NCBI RefSeq assembly: GCF_014805685.1
Contig: NC_060884.1
Location: 14,552,856-14,616,855 of the forward strand
DNA length: 64,000 bases
Source of the DNA: Silurus meridionalis
Taxonomy: Eukaryota > Chordata > Actinopteri > Siluriformes > Siluridae
Direction: 5' to 3'
The notes under the pieces were generated by a model. The model saw only the letters and a program-made list of their open reading frames with translations, ran no database searches and had not been told where the DNA came from. Of the stretch, positions 31,957-44,146 are shown one piece after another (position 1 is the first letter of the stretch; every line of letters starts with the position of its first letter). The position numbers were made by a program, and so were the translations under genes.

Positions 31957-32936
31957 TAGCATTGTCTTGCTGACATATGCAAGGCCTTTCCTAAAAAAGA
32001 TTCTTACTTGAAGAAAGCATTTGTTGCTCTAAAACCTGTATATACTCTTCAGAACTGTCCACAGACATTAATGCACTTCCATACTATCAGAGATGCAGCT
32101 TTTTTGGACTGAACACTGTTAACGAGCATGATGTTCCCATTGTTCTTTAGTCTGGGATGCGGTGTCCATGTTTTTTAAAAATAAATTACAATTTTGGTTT
32201 CTGACCACAGAGCATCTTTTCACTTTGCTTTAGTTCATTTTAAATGAGCTTTGGCCCAGTGAGGATGGCAGCATTTCTGGACATGTTCATGCATACCTTC
32301 TTTGCATGCTAGAGATTTAACCAGCATTTGTGGATGACATGACAAACTTTTTATGGACAGTGATTTCTGTCAATGAGCACAGGCAGTGATTTCCATTACA
32401 GAATCATGACTGTTTTAAATGTAGTGCCACCTAAGGGCCCGAAAAATCACGGGCATCTAATATTGATTTTCACTCTTGTCCCTTGCGCATTTTCTCCAGA
32501 TTTCTCCAGATTCTTTAAAACTTGTGATATTATGTACTGTGAATGTAAAAAACAACTGTTTTGCAATTTCTTGTTGAGGTACTATCCACAGTCATTCACA
32601 GATTGGTGAAGCTCTGCCCATATTTATTTCTGCCTCTCTAAAATACATTGTGTATAACTAAACATATTACATAAACATAAACAGTTGCAAAATGTTTCTT
32701 ACTCTTACTTACTTTTTCCAGAATTTTGTTGCAAAGTAATAACTTTTTTTGAGACATGATACAGCCATTATATTTAAAATTACCTTCTTTTTTCCTAAAT
32801 TTGTACATTTACTCAGTTTAGACATATATGTTTTCATTAATTCTATTGAGACTTGGGTGTTGAGATTTGCAAATCATTGCATTCTGTTTTAATTTACATT
32901 TTACACAGTGTCCCAACTTTTTTGGAATTGGGGTTG
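31957..32936 (-). pseudogene. Tc1-like element remnant with decayed transposase
   Basis: The plus-strand right end GTCCCAACTTTTTTGGAATT then GGGGTTG, next to TA at 32937-32938, is the terminus of a very common fish Tc1-type family. Interior phrases such as TTTCCATTACAGAATCATGA, ACTTTGCTTTAGTTCATTTT and AAATGAGCTTTGGCCCAG belong to the transposase of the same family in antisense. No long frame survives and the other terminus is missing, probably lost at the junction with the hAT composite. Confidence 0.75.
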
Positions 32937-32938
32937 TA

Positions 32939-33558
32939 TGTGTGCTGAATTGACTTTGTTTGAAAAGTGTTTGTGTACCTGTGTGATCCTATGACTGTAT
33001 GCTTAGTACGCTGTTAGTGTGACAGTATGAATATCGGGCTGTCCTTATATTCCCCTATAAAGGCCTATAATTTAAATGTCATGCACCATATCTCTTATAA
33101 GACACTGTAAGATGAAATATTACCTCTATAAATGTAAAAAGTGTTTAGATGTTGTGACTGAAAAAAGACACCTAATGAAAGTGTTCTAAAGTTATCAGAA
33201 AGTTATCAGAACTGTGATAGACTGTGTCAGAATTATTTTTACTTTAACAAAATCTCCTAAAACAATTAATAGGGCATGTACCTGCAGTAAACATTTTTGT
33301 AATTGCTACCTGAACACTTGAAGACATTAAAATGTTAATTTTACCCAACCCTGGAAAATACAGGTACATCGAGTATTTTGCATGTCAGTAAAATAAGAGA
33401 TTCTTCTTGAAAGCCACCATTCATTATATATTTTCAAGCTCTCTTTCTTACTTAGAATACAACTATTCCAAACCCAAGCAAAATTGCCTTCCTTATTCTC
33501 AACTAATGCATTTAAACCTGTTTGCAGTGAGAATGAAGACTTCTTCCAAAAATGTAAG
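32939..33558. other. Unannotated sequence
   Basis: Nothing recognised. Confidence 0.5.
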
Positions 33559-34088
33559 TGTACCAGCGCTGCGCGAGTGGAGGCGAAGCCGGCCGGAACA
33601 AGCGGTAAGAAACACCTGCAGCTGATGAGACTAATCAATGCGCTTTGTTTCAGTCTGGCGATGCTAATAAAGAGGAGAGAGACGCCAACCTCTGGGAGAG
33701 AGACACCAAGCAGAGAGACGAGCCGAAGGGTCGCCAAAAGGTGATTAAGCACGGGCGTGAAAGACATATCGGCCGGCGAGTGAACTCGGGAGAACGCGAA
33801 AAAAGCGTGCCAGTCCATGAGGAAACTTGGGCGGGCGCTAAAGAGAGAGCGCACAGATCCATGAGTGAGATGGGGGGACGCCGAAGGAGCGCGTGCCGAT
33901 CCGGGAGGGACTGCCGGTAAACGTCGAGAGGGAAAGGCATCCCGAGCCACAAGTGTGTGGGTGAGCCCTGGCATGAGTACTGGAATGGAAAGTGCCAGGG
34001 TAAAAACTAAAGTGAATAAATAATGCTCTGCTTGGTGAACTATTGCCTGTCTATCTTTCTTCCAGTGCGGTGCAAGTGAATTTGTTAC
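33559..34088 (+). mobile_element. 5' LTR of a miniature LTR element
   Basis: It begins TGTACCAGCGCTGCGCGAGT and ends GTGAATTTGTTAC. It is collinear, with small indels, with 34268-34810. It contains AATAAA at about 34015. High GC in its first half contrasts with the AT-rich surroundings. Confidence 0.75.
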
Positions 34089-34267
34089 GGTGGTACCGAA
34101 ACCCGTGCTGGAAGAGTGGTATGACGGCAGGGAGACTGCGACCATGGGACCAGGTCAACAAAGAGTGCTGCAGCTGCTGCAGTGCCAACTGTATCCTGTG
34201 CGGCAAGATGGGACTGGCAGCGAAAACGGCCAGACGGCTCCATGGCCTGAGTCGGGCGTTGAGGGTA
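34089..34267 (+). mobile_element. 179-bp interior of the miniature LTR element
   Basis: Directly after the first LTR lies GGTGGTACCGAAACCCGTGC, a primer-binding-site-like sequence (TGGTNCCGAAACCCG is a common vertebrate LTR-element form). The rest may be the first codons of a gag (CAACAAAGAGTGCTGCAGCT reads QQRVLQL) before an internal deletion. There is no pol. Confidence 0.65.
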
Positions 34268-34810
34268 TGTACCAGCGGTGCGCGAGTGGAGGTGGAGCCG
34301 GCCGGAACGAGCAGTAAGAAACACCTGCAGCCGATGACACTAATCCGTGCGCTCTGTTTCAGTCTGGCGATGCCAATAAAAAGGAGAGAGATGCCAACCT
34401 CTGGGAGAGAGAAATACCAAGCAGAGAGACGAGCAGAAGGGTCGCCGGAAGGTTATTAAGCACGGGCAGACACCAGTGAAAGATGTTTCGGCTGGCAAAT
34501 AAAATCGGGTGGACGCAGAAAAAGGCGTGCTGGTCCGCGAGGAAACTCGGGCAAGCGCTAAGAGAGAAACCACGTCAATTCGCGAGTGAGACGGGCGGAC
34601 GCCGAACAAGCACGTGCCAATCCAGGAGGGACTGCTGGCGAATGTCAAGAAGGAAAGGTGTCCCAAACCGCGAGTGTGTGGGTGAGCCCTGGCATGAGTA
34701 CTGTAAAGGAAAGCGCCAGGGTGAAAATGAAAGAAAATAAAGAAAGCACTGCTTGGTGAACTTTTGCCTGTCTATCTTTCCTCCAGTATAGTGCCAGTGA
34801 ATTTGTTACA
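34268..34810 (+). mobile_element. 3' LTR of the miniature LTR element
   Basis: It begins TGTACCAGCGGTGCGCGAGT and ends GTGAATTTGTTACA. It is the partner of the repeat at 33559-34088, of nearly the same length (543 and 530 bp). It contains an AATAAAG near 34737. Confidence 0.75.
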
Positions 34811-35179
34811 GTCAGGAAATGTATAATTAACCATGGAATCTGTATAAAGATAGTTATAGATCATGTCATAGTATTACCACTGAGAGGATACAGATACTGA
34901 CCTCTACATAATCCACTTTTATGACAGAAAGAATTCCTTTAGTGAACACTCATCACCCTACTAATAAAAGAGTTGAATTATCAATTAATTGTCAAAATCC
35001 TGCTGAATAATCCTGTTTTAATTTTTTTTATGTAACCTAAACTTACAAAACTTAAAAATCGAATTCCTAACTGCAGTACTGCATGCAGCCATTCAAGATG
35101 GTCTCCTTTGCAAATTTTTTTATACAACCACTAAGAATACAGGATCTAAAGAATCAGGCTTTGTCACCAACCACCACCA
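34811..35179. other. Unannotated sequence
   Basis: AT-rich. It possibly includes older parts of the Penelope-like fragment that follows, but no motif is visible. Confidence 0.4.
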
Positions 35180-35488
35180 TACATCACCACATGAGTTGTT
35201 TACATCTCTTGCAAGAGAGATGATAATCAGTCGTACATCAGTGAAACCAAGAAAAGATTGGCTGCTCGTTTTGTCGGGCACCTTTATACCATCAGAATGA
35301 ACACTTTCTCCTTTCTCAATGGTGATGGACACAAGATTAATGACATCTCTGTTTGCCTCATTAGTTATTACAAGAGCAATGAAGTGAGGAAATTCAGGGA
35401 CAAAAAGCTCATATATACTATCAGAACTTTAAAACCTTGTGGAATGAATGACACTTTTGACTGCCTACCTTTTGAGGGTTTGTTCTAA
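35180..35488 (+). pseudogene. Penelope-like GIY-YIG endonuclease fragment
   Basis: In one frame the sequence reads VYISCKRDDNQSYISETKKR and then LAARFVGHL, followed in the open frame 35258-35488 by GDGHKINDISVCLI, EVRKFRDKKLIYTI and LKPCGMNDTFDCLPF before a TAA stop. This order matches the C-terminal GIY-YIG domain of fish Penelope-like elements: V-Y-x-I-x-C, YIGETxxRLxxRFxxHL, GHxxxD, E-x-x-R-K-x-x-E-x-x-LI, and a final GIN-x-x-F. The usual YIGET is YISET and the catalytic-site Glu after RKF is Asp. No reverse transcriptase is visible upstream. I infer a 5'-truncated copy. Confidence 0.75.
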
Positions 35489-35499
35489 CCTAGCCTCAG

Positions 35500-36000
35500 A
35501 ATACCTAATCTAATCTAGCCTCAGAAAACTTATGAATGTGCTCTGTGGTATCTGCCACCAGACTGTTTGCAGCACATTTTATAAAACCTGTAAGTTGTGA
35601 TGTGGATATGTTAATGAATAGGAGTAATGCATCAATGTTGAAGCAGGTGCTATGTCACAATGACTTCCACATGAATGCCCAGCCAAAGAATTGCTCAACA
35701 GAACATTGCTAACATTGTCATTATTCTCTCTCCTCTGGCTGGTTTTCATCCCATAGTCCATCCTGGTGCCATGACCTCCCAAGTTAAACAGTGCACATGT
35801 TCCAGATCACCCAAATGTTGTAAAATAAGAACTAGGCCACTGCCTGCTAACATCCAGTTCTGATTTTCGCTCCCATGTTGTAATAGCTTTCAGTGTTAAA
35901 TGGGGGTAGCATAGACACTCTGTTCCATCCACAGCCCTGTGCACGGCGGTGTGCAATGAAATGTTTGCTGAATTTCCCACTAGGATGAAAAGTGATCTAT
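35500..36000. repeat. Dispersed DNA-transposon-derived repeat, diverged
   Basis: Phrases such as ATCTGCCACCAGACTGTTTG (compare 25510) and CCAGTTCTGATTTTCGCTCC, with GGTAGCATAGACACTCTG and CGGCGGTGTGCAATGA, follow the order of a fish repeat I remember. Ends are not visible and the similarity is modest. Confidence 0.4.
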
Positions 36001-36104
36001 CAATCTATTGTGTGTGTTGACACACTCCTTCTGTAACCATTGAAGTTTTTTGTGACTTGTGCCCCAGTAGAGACAGTATTGGTTCAGTTTTTAAAGTCTT
36101 TGGG

Positions 36105-36195
36105 TTACTGATCAGTAGGAAGTAAAGAAAGCATTGCCAGTTTACCACTACTGGGCCCATGAGCAAGGCACTTAATCCTCTGCAAGCCAGATGCT
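36105..36195 (+). mobile_element. Fish SINE fragment
   Basis: GGGTTACTGATCAGTAGGAA, CCACTACTGGGCCCATGAGC and AAGGCACTTAATCCTCTGCA follow the order of the widespread tRNA-derived fish SINE (GGTTACTGATCAGAAGG … TGTTGGGCCCTTGAGCAAGG … TTAACCCTC). Confidence 0.65.
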
Positions 36196-36882
36196 TCTTC
36201 AATTAGCCATTCTGTTGGTGAACCTTGGGTGCTGATTTGGTCGCTGGATTTTGGAATGTCTCCTCAGATCACTGTAGACAGGTACTTATCACTGTTAACC
36301 TGGAGCGCCTCCCAAGCCTTGGCATTTCAGAGATGCCTCAAGACAGTCATCTGGCAATACCAATTTGGTTTGCTCATTTTTCATGCATCCAGCACATGGA
36401 CTACAAGAACTGCTCCTTTATCTTTGTTGTTACAGAATAATCAAATTTATTTTATTATTTTTTATTATTCTCACTCATGGGTGTATAGTTCCTCTTAGAA
36501 CTGCATAATTATCCTAACTTCAGAAAAGATATAGCACAGATATATTATGGTAAATGTTATTGATTCAGTGCTGTAAGGCTGAAATAATTTGGGTAAGATT
36601 AATATATGCAGTAAAAAAGCGATAATAATGTTTGAACAGTTTATGAAGAAAGAAAAATATCTGACCTAATGCAGCAATTACCAATAAACTACAGGGAATG
36701 GCCTTTTCTGCTAGCAATGACAATCAATACTAAATTCATGGCTTTAGATGGAATATCACACAGACAGTCAGCAAATCTTAAATAATAGAAAATCAATTAT
36801 TTATGTACACAGTCTAGATTGACTGTTTGTTGTAATGAGAACTGTTCTAAAGATTCTTTAAAAAAGTCTATAAACAAATTTA
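36196..36882. other. Unannotated AT-rich sequence
   Basis: Nothing recognised. Confidence 0.5.
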
Positions 36883-36975
36883 AACTTTAAATTCAAATTT
36901 TATTTGTCAAATACACATTCATATAGTGAAATGCTTTTTTGACTGTCTGACTTGTGAACAGTCAAATAAATGTAA
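36883..36975. repeat. Short dispersed repeat (copy 2)
   Basis: It matches the phrases of the segment at 5985-6063 and sits directly beside RTE copy 4. Confidence 0.5.
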
Positions 36976-37003
36976 AAATAAATAAAATAAAGTATAAAAG
37001 AAT

Positions 37004-38083
37004 CTTCATCTTCTTCTTTCGTCTCCATACACCCCTGTCCTCTACATCTGCCTCTTTCAAACCAACTACCTGCATGCCTCCCCTTACCACATTCATAAAC
37101 CTCCTCCTTGGCCTTCCTCTTCCTGGTGGCTCCATCCTCAGCATTCTCCTACTGACATACCACATGTTCCTCTACTGCACATTTCCAAACCATCTCAATC
37201 TAGCCTCCCTTTTTAGCCTCCCTTTACCTTGTCTCCAAAACGTCCTATATGTGTGGTCCCTCTTATTAACTAATTTCTAATCCTGTCCATCCTCGTCACT
37301 CCTAACAAAAACCTCAATATCTTCAGCTCTGCTACCTCCAGCTTTGAGTAATTGAGTAAAAGACTGAAGGTGGCTTTAAGCCATGCAACATAGCAGGTCT
37401 CACCACAGTCCTGTAAACTTTCCCTTTCACTCTTGCAGATACCTTTCTATCACGAATCACTCCTGCCACTCTTCTCCACTCACTTCACCTGCCTGCACTC
37501 TTTTCTTCACTTCTCTAACACACTCTTCATTACATTGCACTGTTGACCCAAGGTACCTGAACTCATCCACCTTCACCACCTCTTCCTGCAACCACACCAC
37601 TCCACTGCCCTCCATCTCATTCACACACATGTACTCTGTCTTACTCCTACTGACATTCATTCCCCTTCTATCCAGTGTGTACCTCCACCTCTTCAGGTTC
37701 TTCTCTACCTGCTCCCTACTCTCACCACAAATCACAATATCATCCACAAACATCATAGTCCACGGAGACTCCTGTCTGACCTCGTCCGTCAACCTGTCTA
37801 TCACCACTGCATCAAGAAAGGGCTCAGAGTTGATCTTTGATGCAATCCAACCTCCACCTTGAACCAGTGTGCCATTCCTTCTGCACAATTTACTGCTGTC
37901 ACACTGTCCTGATACATGTCCTGCACCACCCTCACATACTTTTCTGACACATCAGTCTTCCTCATACAACACCACAGCTCCTTTCTCGGCACCCTGTCAT
38001 ATGCTTCTGACCTTCTCTATACTTCTGTTTCAACATCCTTAAAGCAAATATTGTGTCCGTAGTGCTGTTACTCGGCATGAAAC
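37004..38083 (-). mobile_element. RTE LINE, 5'-truncated (copy 4)
   Basis: On the plus strand it starts with the CTTCATCTTCTTC tail and continues collinear with copy 1. It ends near GTTACTCGGCATGAAACTG within the reverse transcriptase. The frame 37888-37457 keeps FVDDIVICGESREQV, an intact catalytic pair. The DNA just before motif B has a deletion. A small duplication (TTTTTAGCCTCCC, about 37210-37225) is present. Confidence 0.9.
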
Positions 38084-38455
38084 TGAAAAAGACTGTAACA
38101 TAGCAAAACGTGCAGCACTATGAATGCTTTCTGGATGCACTGTAATATAACTTAGTACATATATTGCTTTTGGTGTAATTGTTTGTTGGTATTTTTGTTT
38201 GCAAATTGTGATTCGTTTATCAAGACAAAGGCTGTATCACTGTATATGGAACAATAGTGAAAGTTTTCTCTTTGACAAATAGTTAGCTTACTAAAGTCAT
38301 CTTTGACTTAAATAGAATTGGAATCTTTTCCAAAAAAAATATTTTACATTTAATGATGAGAATAAAAAAAGAAAAGTATATAATACATTATTTATTTTAT
38401 TGCATATTACAACACATACAACTTAACTAATAAAAAACGAATAAATTGATGCATG
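38084..38455. other. Unannotated AT-rich sequence
   Basis: Nothing recognised. Confidence 0.5.
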
Positions 38456-38460
38456 TTATC

Positions 38461-41025
38461 TGTCAGAGAACCACCAGCCATGCCCACTCAGCCTCTCTCT
38501 CCTATTAATTACCTGCACCTCTTTAAAATGCAGCTGGCCAAATTCCCCACTGACCACTCCAAGGTTGCGTTTCTCATCTCGCTGTAAGGACTTCACTTCC
38601 GCACGCTGGATCCTCCTGGAGCCCATGTGACATCATCGAGTGGAGCCAACAGTGCCAGAACCGCTTTCTGCACAACCTACCCCAACCACGACCAGCCCTA
38701 ATTTCCCTTGCCTCGACACAAATAAAAAGTCCAGAGACCCACAAGTAAGTGAAGGTCCAGAGCGTGCAGATATGGAGGCCTATATTCAGGAAGCCTTACA
38801 AAAGGGGTTAATCACCCATCCTCTTCTCTAGTGGCTTCCCGCTTCTTCTTCATGGAGAAGAAGGACAGTGGTCTCCGGCTGTGTATTGATTATTAAAATC
38901 TCAACTCTCAAATTGTACAACTTTCTTACCTGCTCCCTCTGGTCCCGGCCGCCTTACAAGACCTCCGTGGAACCTGAGCTAGACCTCCGGTGTGCTTACA
39001 ATCTAGTGCACATACGCTAGGGCAATGAATGGAAGATGGCCTTCATCACCCCATCAGGGCACTATGAATACCGGGTCATGCCATATGGACTCTCTATTTC
39101 TCCAGCAGTGTTCCAGACATTTATGAACAATGTGTTTAGACTGTTCCTCCCTCAGTTCGTCATTGTATATGTGTGAAAATTGTGAGTTCCGCCAATCCTG
39201 TGTACAGTTCCTAGGGGTATGTCATCATTCCATCAGGGGTACATATGGACCAGAGGAAGCTCGAGCCAGTTCTAGACTGGCCTCTACCATGCTCCAAGAA
39301 GGAACACCAACGATTCCTGGTATTTTCTAATTTCTATTGTAGGTTCATTCGCAATTTTAGTTTGATTACTGCCCCACTCACCTCACTCTTGAATAGTAAG
39401 TCCAAAACCGTTGTCTGAAACCAGGAGGCTGAGGAGGCCTTCATAGAGCTCAAATGGATGTTCAGTATCGCACTTTGCCTACGACACCTGGATCCTCAGT
39501 TCCCATTCATGGTGGAGGTAGACGCCTCCTCCACAGGTATAAGGGCCACACTATCAGAACAGCAACTCGTTTGGAACCTGCCCCATGAGAATGCACTGAG
39601 TGGAAGGCAATCGCCCCAAAAAACCTGCCGTCAACTCCTGTTGAGGTCAGTACAGAAGGCTCCGGGCTTGGGCCACCTGGTAGGAGGCAGACCCTCCTAA
39701 TTCTCTGATCTCGCTACTGGTGGCCCTATATCATCAGAGAGGTTGCAGGGTACATCGAACGCTGCTCTGTCTGTGCCATTTCAAAGACACCTTGCCACTT
39801 ACCTGTGGAAAAACTGGTTCCCCTACCGATCCCACAATGACCTTGGTCCCATCTAGGAATTGATTTAGTCACTGATCAGTCACTCGGATGGCAACACACG
39901 CATCCTGGTAGCCGTAGATTGCTTAACCAAAGCCTGCTGATTGGTTCCCCTCCGAGGTCAGCCTACAGATTTAGAAACATCTAAATTACTCATCAAACAC
40001 GTGTTTCGCAATTATGGCCTGCCATATGGCCAGATCACTTCCCACGTTTGGATGGCTTTTTTTAAAATACTCAGTGTTACTGTTAACTTATCCTCTGGTT
40101 ATCATCCACAGACTAACGGCCAGACCGAGCGAAAAATACAGGAGCTTGGACTCTACCTCCGATACTACTGACACCAGGATCAGAACAGTTGGAACCAGTT
40201 TCTCCTGTGGGCCGAGTATGCACAGAACTCCCCACCAGCCCTATTTTAGTGTGTACTCGGCTTCCAACCTCTACTATTTCCCTGGACATAAGAACCTTCC
40301 AATGTCCCAGCAGTGGATCACTGGTTTGGAGAGAGCGAGAGAGTCTGGGAGTCAGCACACACCCTGCTACAAAGAGCCCTTAGGACCACGAAGAGGTTCG
40401 CAAATTCTTGGAGATTGGAAACTCCTCTCTAACAACCAGGAGACAAGGTATGGTTGTTGACCCGAGATCTACGCCTCTGACTGCCCTGTAAGGAGCTCAG
40501 TCGTTGTTACTTCAGGCCATTTACGGTACTGGGGCGTATCAATGACGTGTGCTATCGGCTCGCCTTCCCTCCCAGGTACCGCATCCTCAGTATACTCCAT
40601 CGAAAAATTCTGGACTCTCGATGTCGGGGCCCCACACTGAAATACCTTATCGATTGGGAGGGGTATGGGCCAGAGGAATGCTTCTGGGTCCCCAGACAGG
40701 AAATCCTGGACCTTGCACTTCTGGAGGAGTTTCACCTCAATCACTCTGACTGCCCCACACCCAGAGGCCGTAGGCATCCCCAGCACCGTGTTAGGGTGTC
40801 AGGAGCCACCCCTGAAGGGAGGGGGTAATGTCAGAGAACCACCAGCCACAGCCCCCTCTGAGTTTATTATTTCCTAAGTTTAAGTAAGTAAACTAAGTAA
40901 AGTAAACGTTTTTCCTGCACTCCAGTTTCTGATTCTCCTGTGTTTTTTCTGTTTAAGATAAAAAAAATAACTACACCTTGTTTTACTCCCGGTTTCCACT
41001 GTCTGGAGTTCCATGACCCGTGACA
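38461..41025 (+). mobile_element. Ty3/gypsy chromovirus remnant with target duplications
   Basis: TTATC at 38456-38460 and again at 41026-41030 flank the element. The 5' LTR (38461-38632) and the 3' LTR (40829-41025) both begin TGTCAGAGAACCACCAGCCA and end TGACA. GAAGGGAGGGGGTAA before the 3' LTR is a polypurine tract. The interior has parts of reverse transcriptase, RNase H and integrase and a chromodomain, but no gag or protease. The copy is heavily deleted. Confidence 0.93.
38780..40860 (+). pseudogene. Chromovirus pol (RT, RNase H, integrase, chromodomain), decayed
   Basis: Fragments follow pol order. Reverse transcriptase: YIQEALQKGLITHP, then FFFMEKKDSGLRLCIDY ending in a stop. RNase H opening: [20 protein letters not shown] (about 39497-39556). 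Integrase: WPYIIREVAGYIERCSVCAI and, further on, a [20 protein letters not shown] match (about 40095-40154). The final open block 40547-40828 contains LKYLIDWEGYGPEECFWVPR and LLEEFHLNHSDCP, a chromodomain that would tether integration to marked chromatin. Stops and frameshifts are frequent; the YxDD region is damaged. Confidence 0.88.
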
Positions 41026-41030
41026 TTATC

Positions 41031-44000
41031 ACATATTTTTTTAACATATATATATATATATATAAAATATAAAATCAATAGATATTTAATTAATTACCAA
41101 ATTAAACTAAATAAAATATGAATAAAGGGAGAAAGAAAATAGCTACTGAAATTTAAAAGAAAGAAAACAGATTCTGAGACAAATTTCACATGGCCTAGAG
41201 GTGTTTCGGTTTAAAAGAAATGGTAGAGAGATAAGAAAACTTATACTATACATAGAACTCTCCTGTTTAGTTCCATCTGATCTTACTGACAATTGAGAAC
41301 CTCATAAAGTACATGGGTTCTGCTGTCATATCTGGGTACACATTCTGTATTAATAAATTATTAACTGCTTATTGTTCAAGTCTCATTCAGACCATGTTTT
41401 GGAAATCTATGGAGTGTTTAAATGTTAATAATAAGCAGGAAACGATCAAGCCGCATTCCGTGACGCATTCTGTAATGACCATTATTTATTTCAGCTGTCT
41501 TCTCATACGATACTATCTTGTACTGATCCATTTACCACTGGGTTTAAATGTGAATGTCATTAGCAGGGAATGTGGGGGTAATTACTCTGTCTTGTTAATT
41601 GCGAATAAAATGGCAATTAATAACCTGCTTGAGTGCAAATAGGCACAAACACAGTGTTATTTAAAGAGACAGCAAGCTGACACCAAGCTGGGCGATTGTG
41701 CAGATGCTTTTTAATTACACTGTTTCATCAAGACGCAGCGACACAGGAACTCCAGCGAAATGTGTTTGCTGTAGAATGCGATGTCATTTCAAATTCATGA
41801 TAATGTTTGACTGGGCAGTATGAAAGCAAAGTGTAATTATAAAACTTCATATTAATCTTTATGTATTAATGCTAATATTTTCACATACAATATATTTTGC
41901 ATATGAACGTTTTATTTTTTTATTTTCATATATGTAGACGAATAATGCTCATAATAAAAGAACATTCTTACTTTTTTTTTGGCATCACGTATAAAATCTT
42001 TAGAAAATCTTATTTTAAAAATAATTTAAACATCTTTGAATAACATCCCAGCGTTAATTAGTTTAACTTTTTTATTAACTACAGGACATAGCCTGAATGT
42101 CATCATATTTGTTTGTTGTTTGACAACATGAACATAATGATGTGTTTTCGCCTGTTTTCTGTACAGCATGGCCAATTCATCATCTGTCTCATTTGAATTT
42201 TACATGAATGGAAATGGGTTGGTATGCAAACACGAATAATTAATTGTGCAGATCTTCTATCAAGATATATTTTCTTGCCTCTGTCACATGCTAGCCCGCC
42301 TACTCAGCAAAAGGCAGATGCATGCTGGGGTTGTGTTGGATAATAAGTGGCTTTCTAGCCTCTTGTTAAATTTAGGGGTCCAAATAAAATATAGCAAGGG
42401 TTTGGCAGCGGTGTTTACAGGCTCACATCTGGGAACAGACTCTAATAAGATATCTCTCACTACTCTGTGCATAAGAACATTATGCAGATAATTCCACAAT
42501 TATGTTGAACAGCTTTGCAGGAACCATGTTATAAGATACATTTAATTATAAGTGCATATGCTAAATACTCTAAGTTGCTTTTCATGATTGAATGCGAAAA
42601 GGAATCATTGTTTAAAGTGCACTTGAGTTATGCACTTGAATCTTTTTGCCAAAGATTAATTTACTGTCAGTAAATAATGTATGCAAACGTGTTAATTGAT
42701 CTAAGCTTGTTATTCATTATATATTGTGTTTTTATTATTATTATTATTAGTATATGGTTAGTTTGGTTTCAGGTTCAGTGTTTAATTCCTGTTGAATGGG
42801 TCTAGAACCCAATGGCAGGTCCAGATTTAAATCAAAATTGTTCATTTCCAACCGCTCTCAGTTGCTAAAAAAATCTGAATTCCGAATCGGATCTCCTTGC
42901 CCTTAAACAGTAAGCTTCATGGTACCTAAATATAAAGTCAGTTGTAATTGAATTGGCTGTATGAGGAGCTTCTGTGACGATTGCAAAGAAAGAATGAATG
43001 ACCCATTCCTGCACTTGTACAGTATCTGATGTCCCTGAAGAGGTTTGACCAAACCCGCTGACATATTAACAGCAAGACAAATGATAGCACTGCAGTTTTT
43101 GACTTGACATTGGGCCAGGATGCCTCACAGCCTTCTGTATTCTACTGCTTGTGTCTATAAATACTGTATGAGAGTCTCAGAAAGAGCCAATTTTTATCAT
43201 CAAAATCCATGAGAGCCTTGGGGCAGAAGGAAAAACAGAATTAAATGCAAGGTGATCTTTTCAATTGGAAATATCATTGATATTTTACTAAGAAAACATT
43301 ATGTAAAATTTGCCTTGGCTATGAATTAAAGGCTATGAATTAAATTTGTATATTGCATAAACACTAGTGCATGAATAGCAGGTAGACGGATACAGGTGTG
43401 TTAAATTTTTATATTCTAACCATTTAAAGTAAACAAACCAATGGAGGCTAGGCAGGTAAAATTATATACACAAACTCTCAGTAGGAACTGGTTGTGGAGT
43501 GGCAGATATATAAAAGAAAATAAGCCAATATTCGGAAACTAGATCCCAAATTTTCAAAATCCTTAACACCTTGATGGCTTAATGTATTAACAGACTTGTA
43601 ACGTCTAATACTATTACTAGCATCGAAAGCTGAAATAATCAAAGTGGGAAATGCCTTTATTAACTGGTCATATTTAAAAAAATATTATATTCATACATAG
43701 CTTTTTATCAATTCCAAAAATAAGCCAATAGCAGATGAGAGATATCCTCTGTATCCACACATGGGTCAATTTAATTTAATTAGGTTTTTGTAGTGGTTTA
43801 GCAGGTATGTAGGTATTTGCAGTTTAGAAGAAAGACCAATATGCTACTATGCTCTTTATTGAAGTTGGTATCAGATTGTAAAAAGGGAAAATGTTATGCC
43901 AAACAAAAAAATCCACCAACTCCTTCCAGACAGTACAATAAAAGCCCAAAACTTTAGCACTCTAAATAAATCATGAGCGCGCCCCCCTCTCTTTCTCACT

Positions 44001-44090
44001 TCCTGTACTATCTTTAAACCTTTATAAAAATGTCACAGACACTTCCACAGGCATTAGACACAGACACTAACCTTGCCAGCGGTAAGTGTG

Positions 44091-44093
<3 letters not shown>
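41031..44093. other. Gene desert, non-repetitive in part
   Basis: No gene. A short (TA)n run lies at about 41047-41062. The blocks 41650-41860 and 42240-42500 show no repeat signature and could be conserved non-coding DNA, but this cannot be judged from one sequence. Confidence 0.4.

Positions 44094-44144
<51 letters not shown>
44094..44144. repeat. (GT)n microsatellite
   Basis: Pure GT run. Confidence 0.95.

Positions 44145-44146
<2 letters not shown>

Noticed and set aside
36225..36498. Overlapping plus-strand frames
   Set aside because: Two overlapping frames without motif; the upstream part is a SINE fragment.
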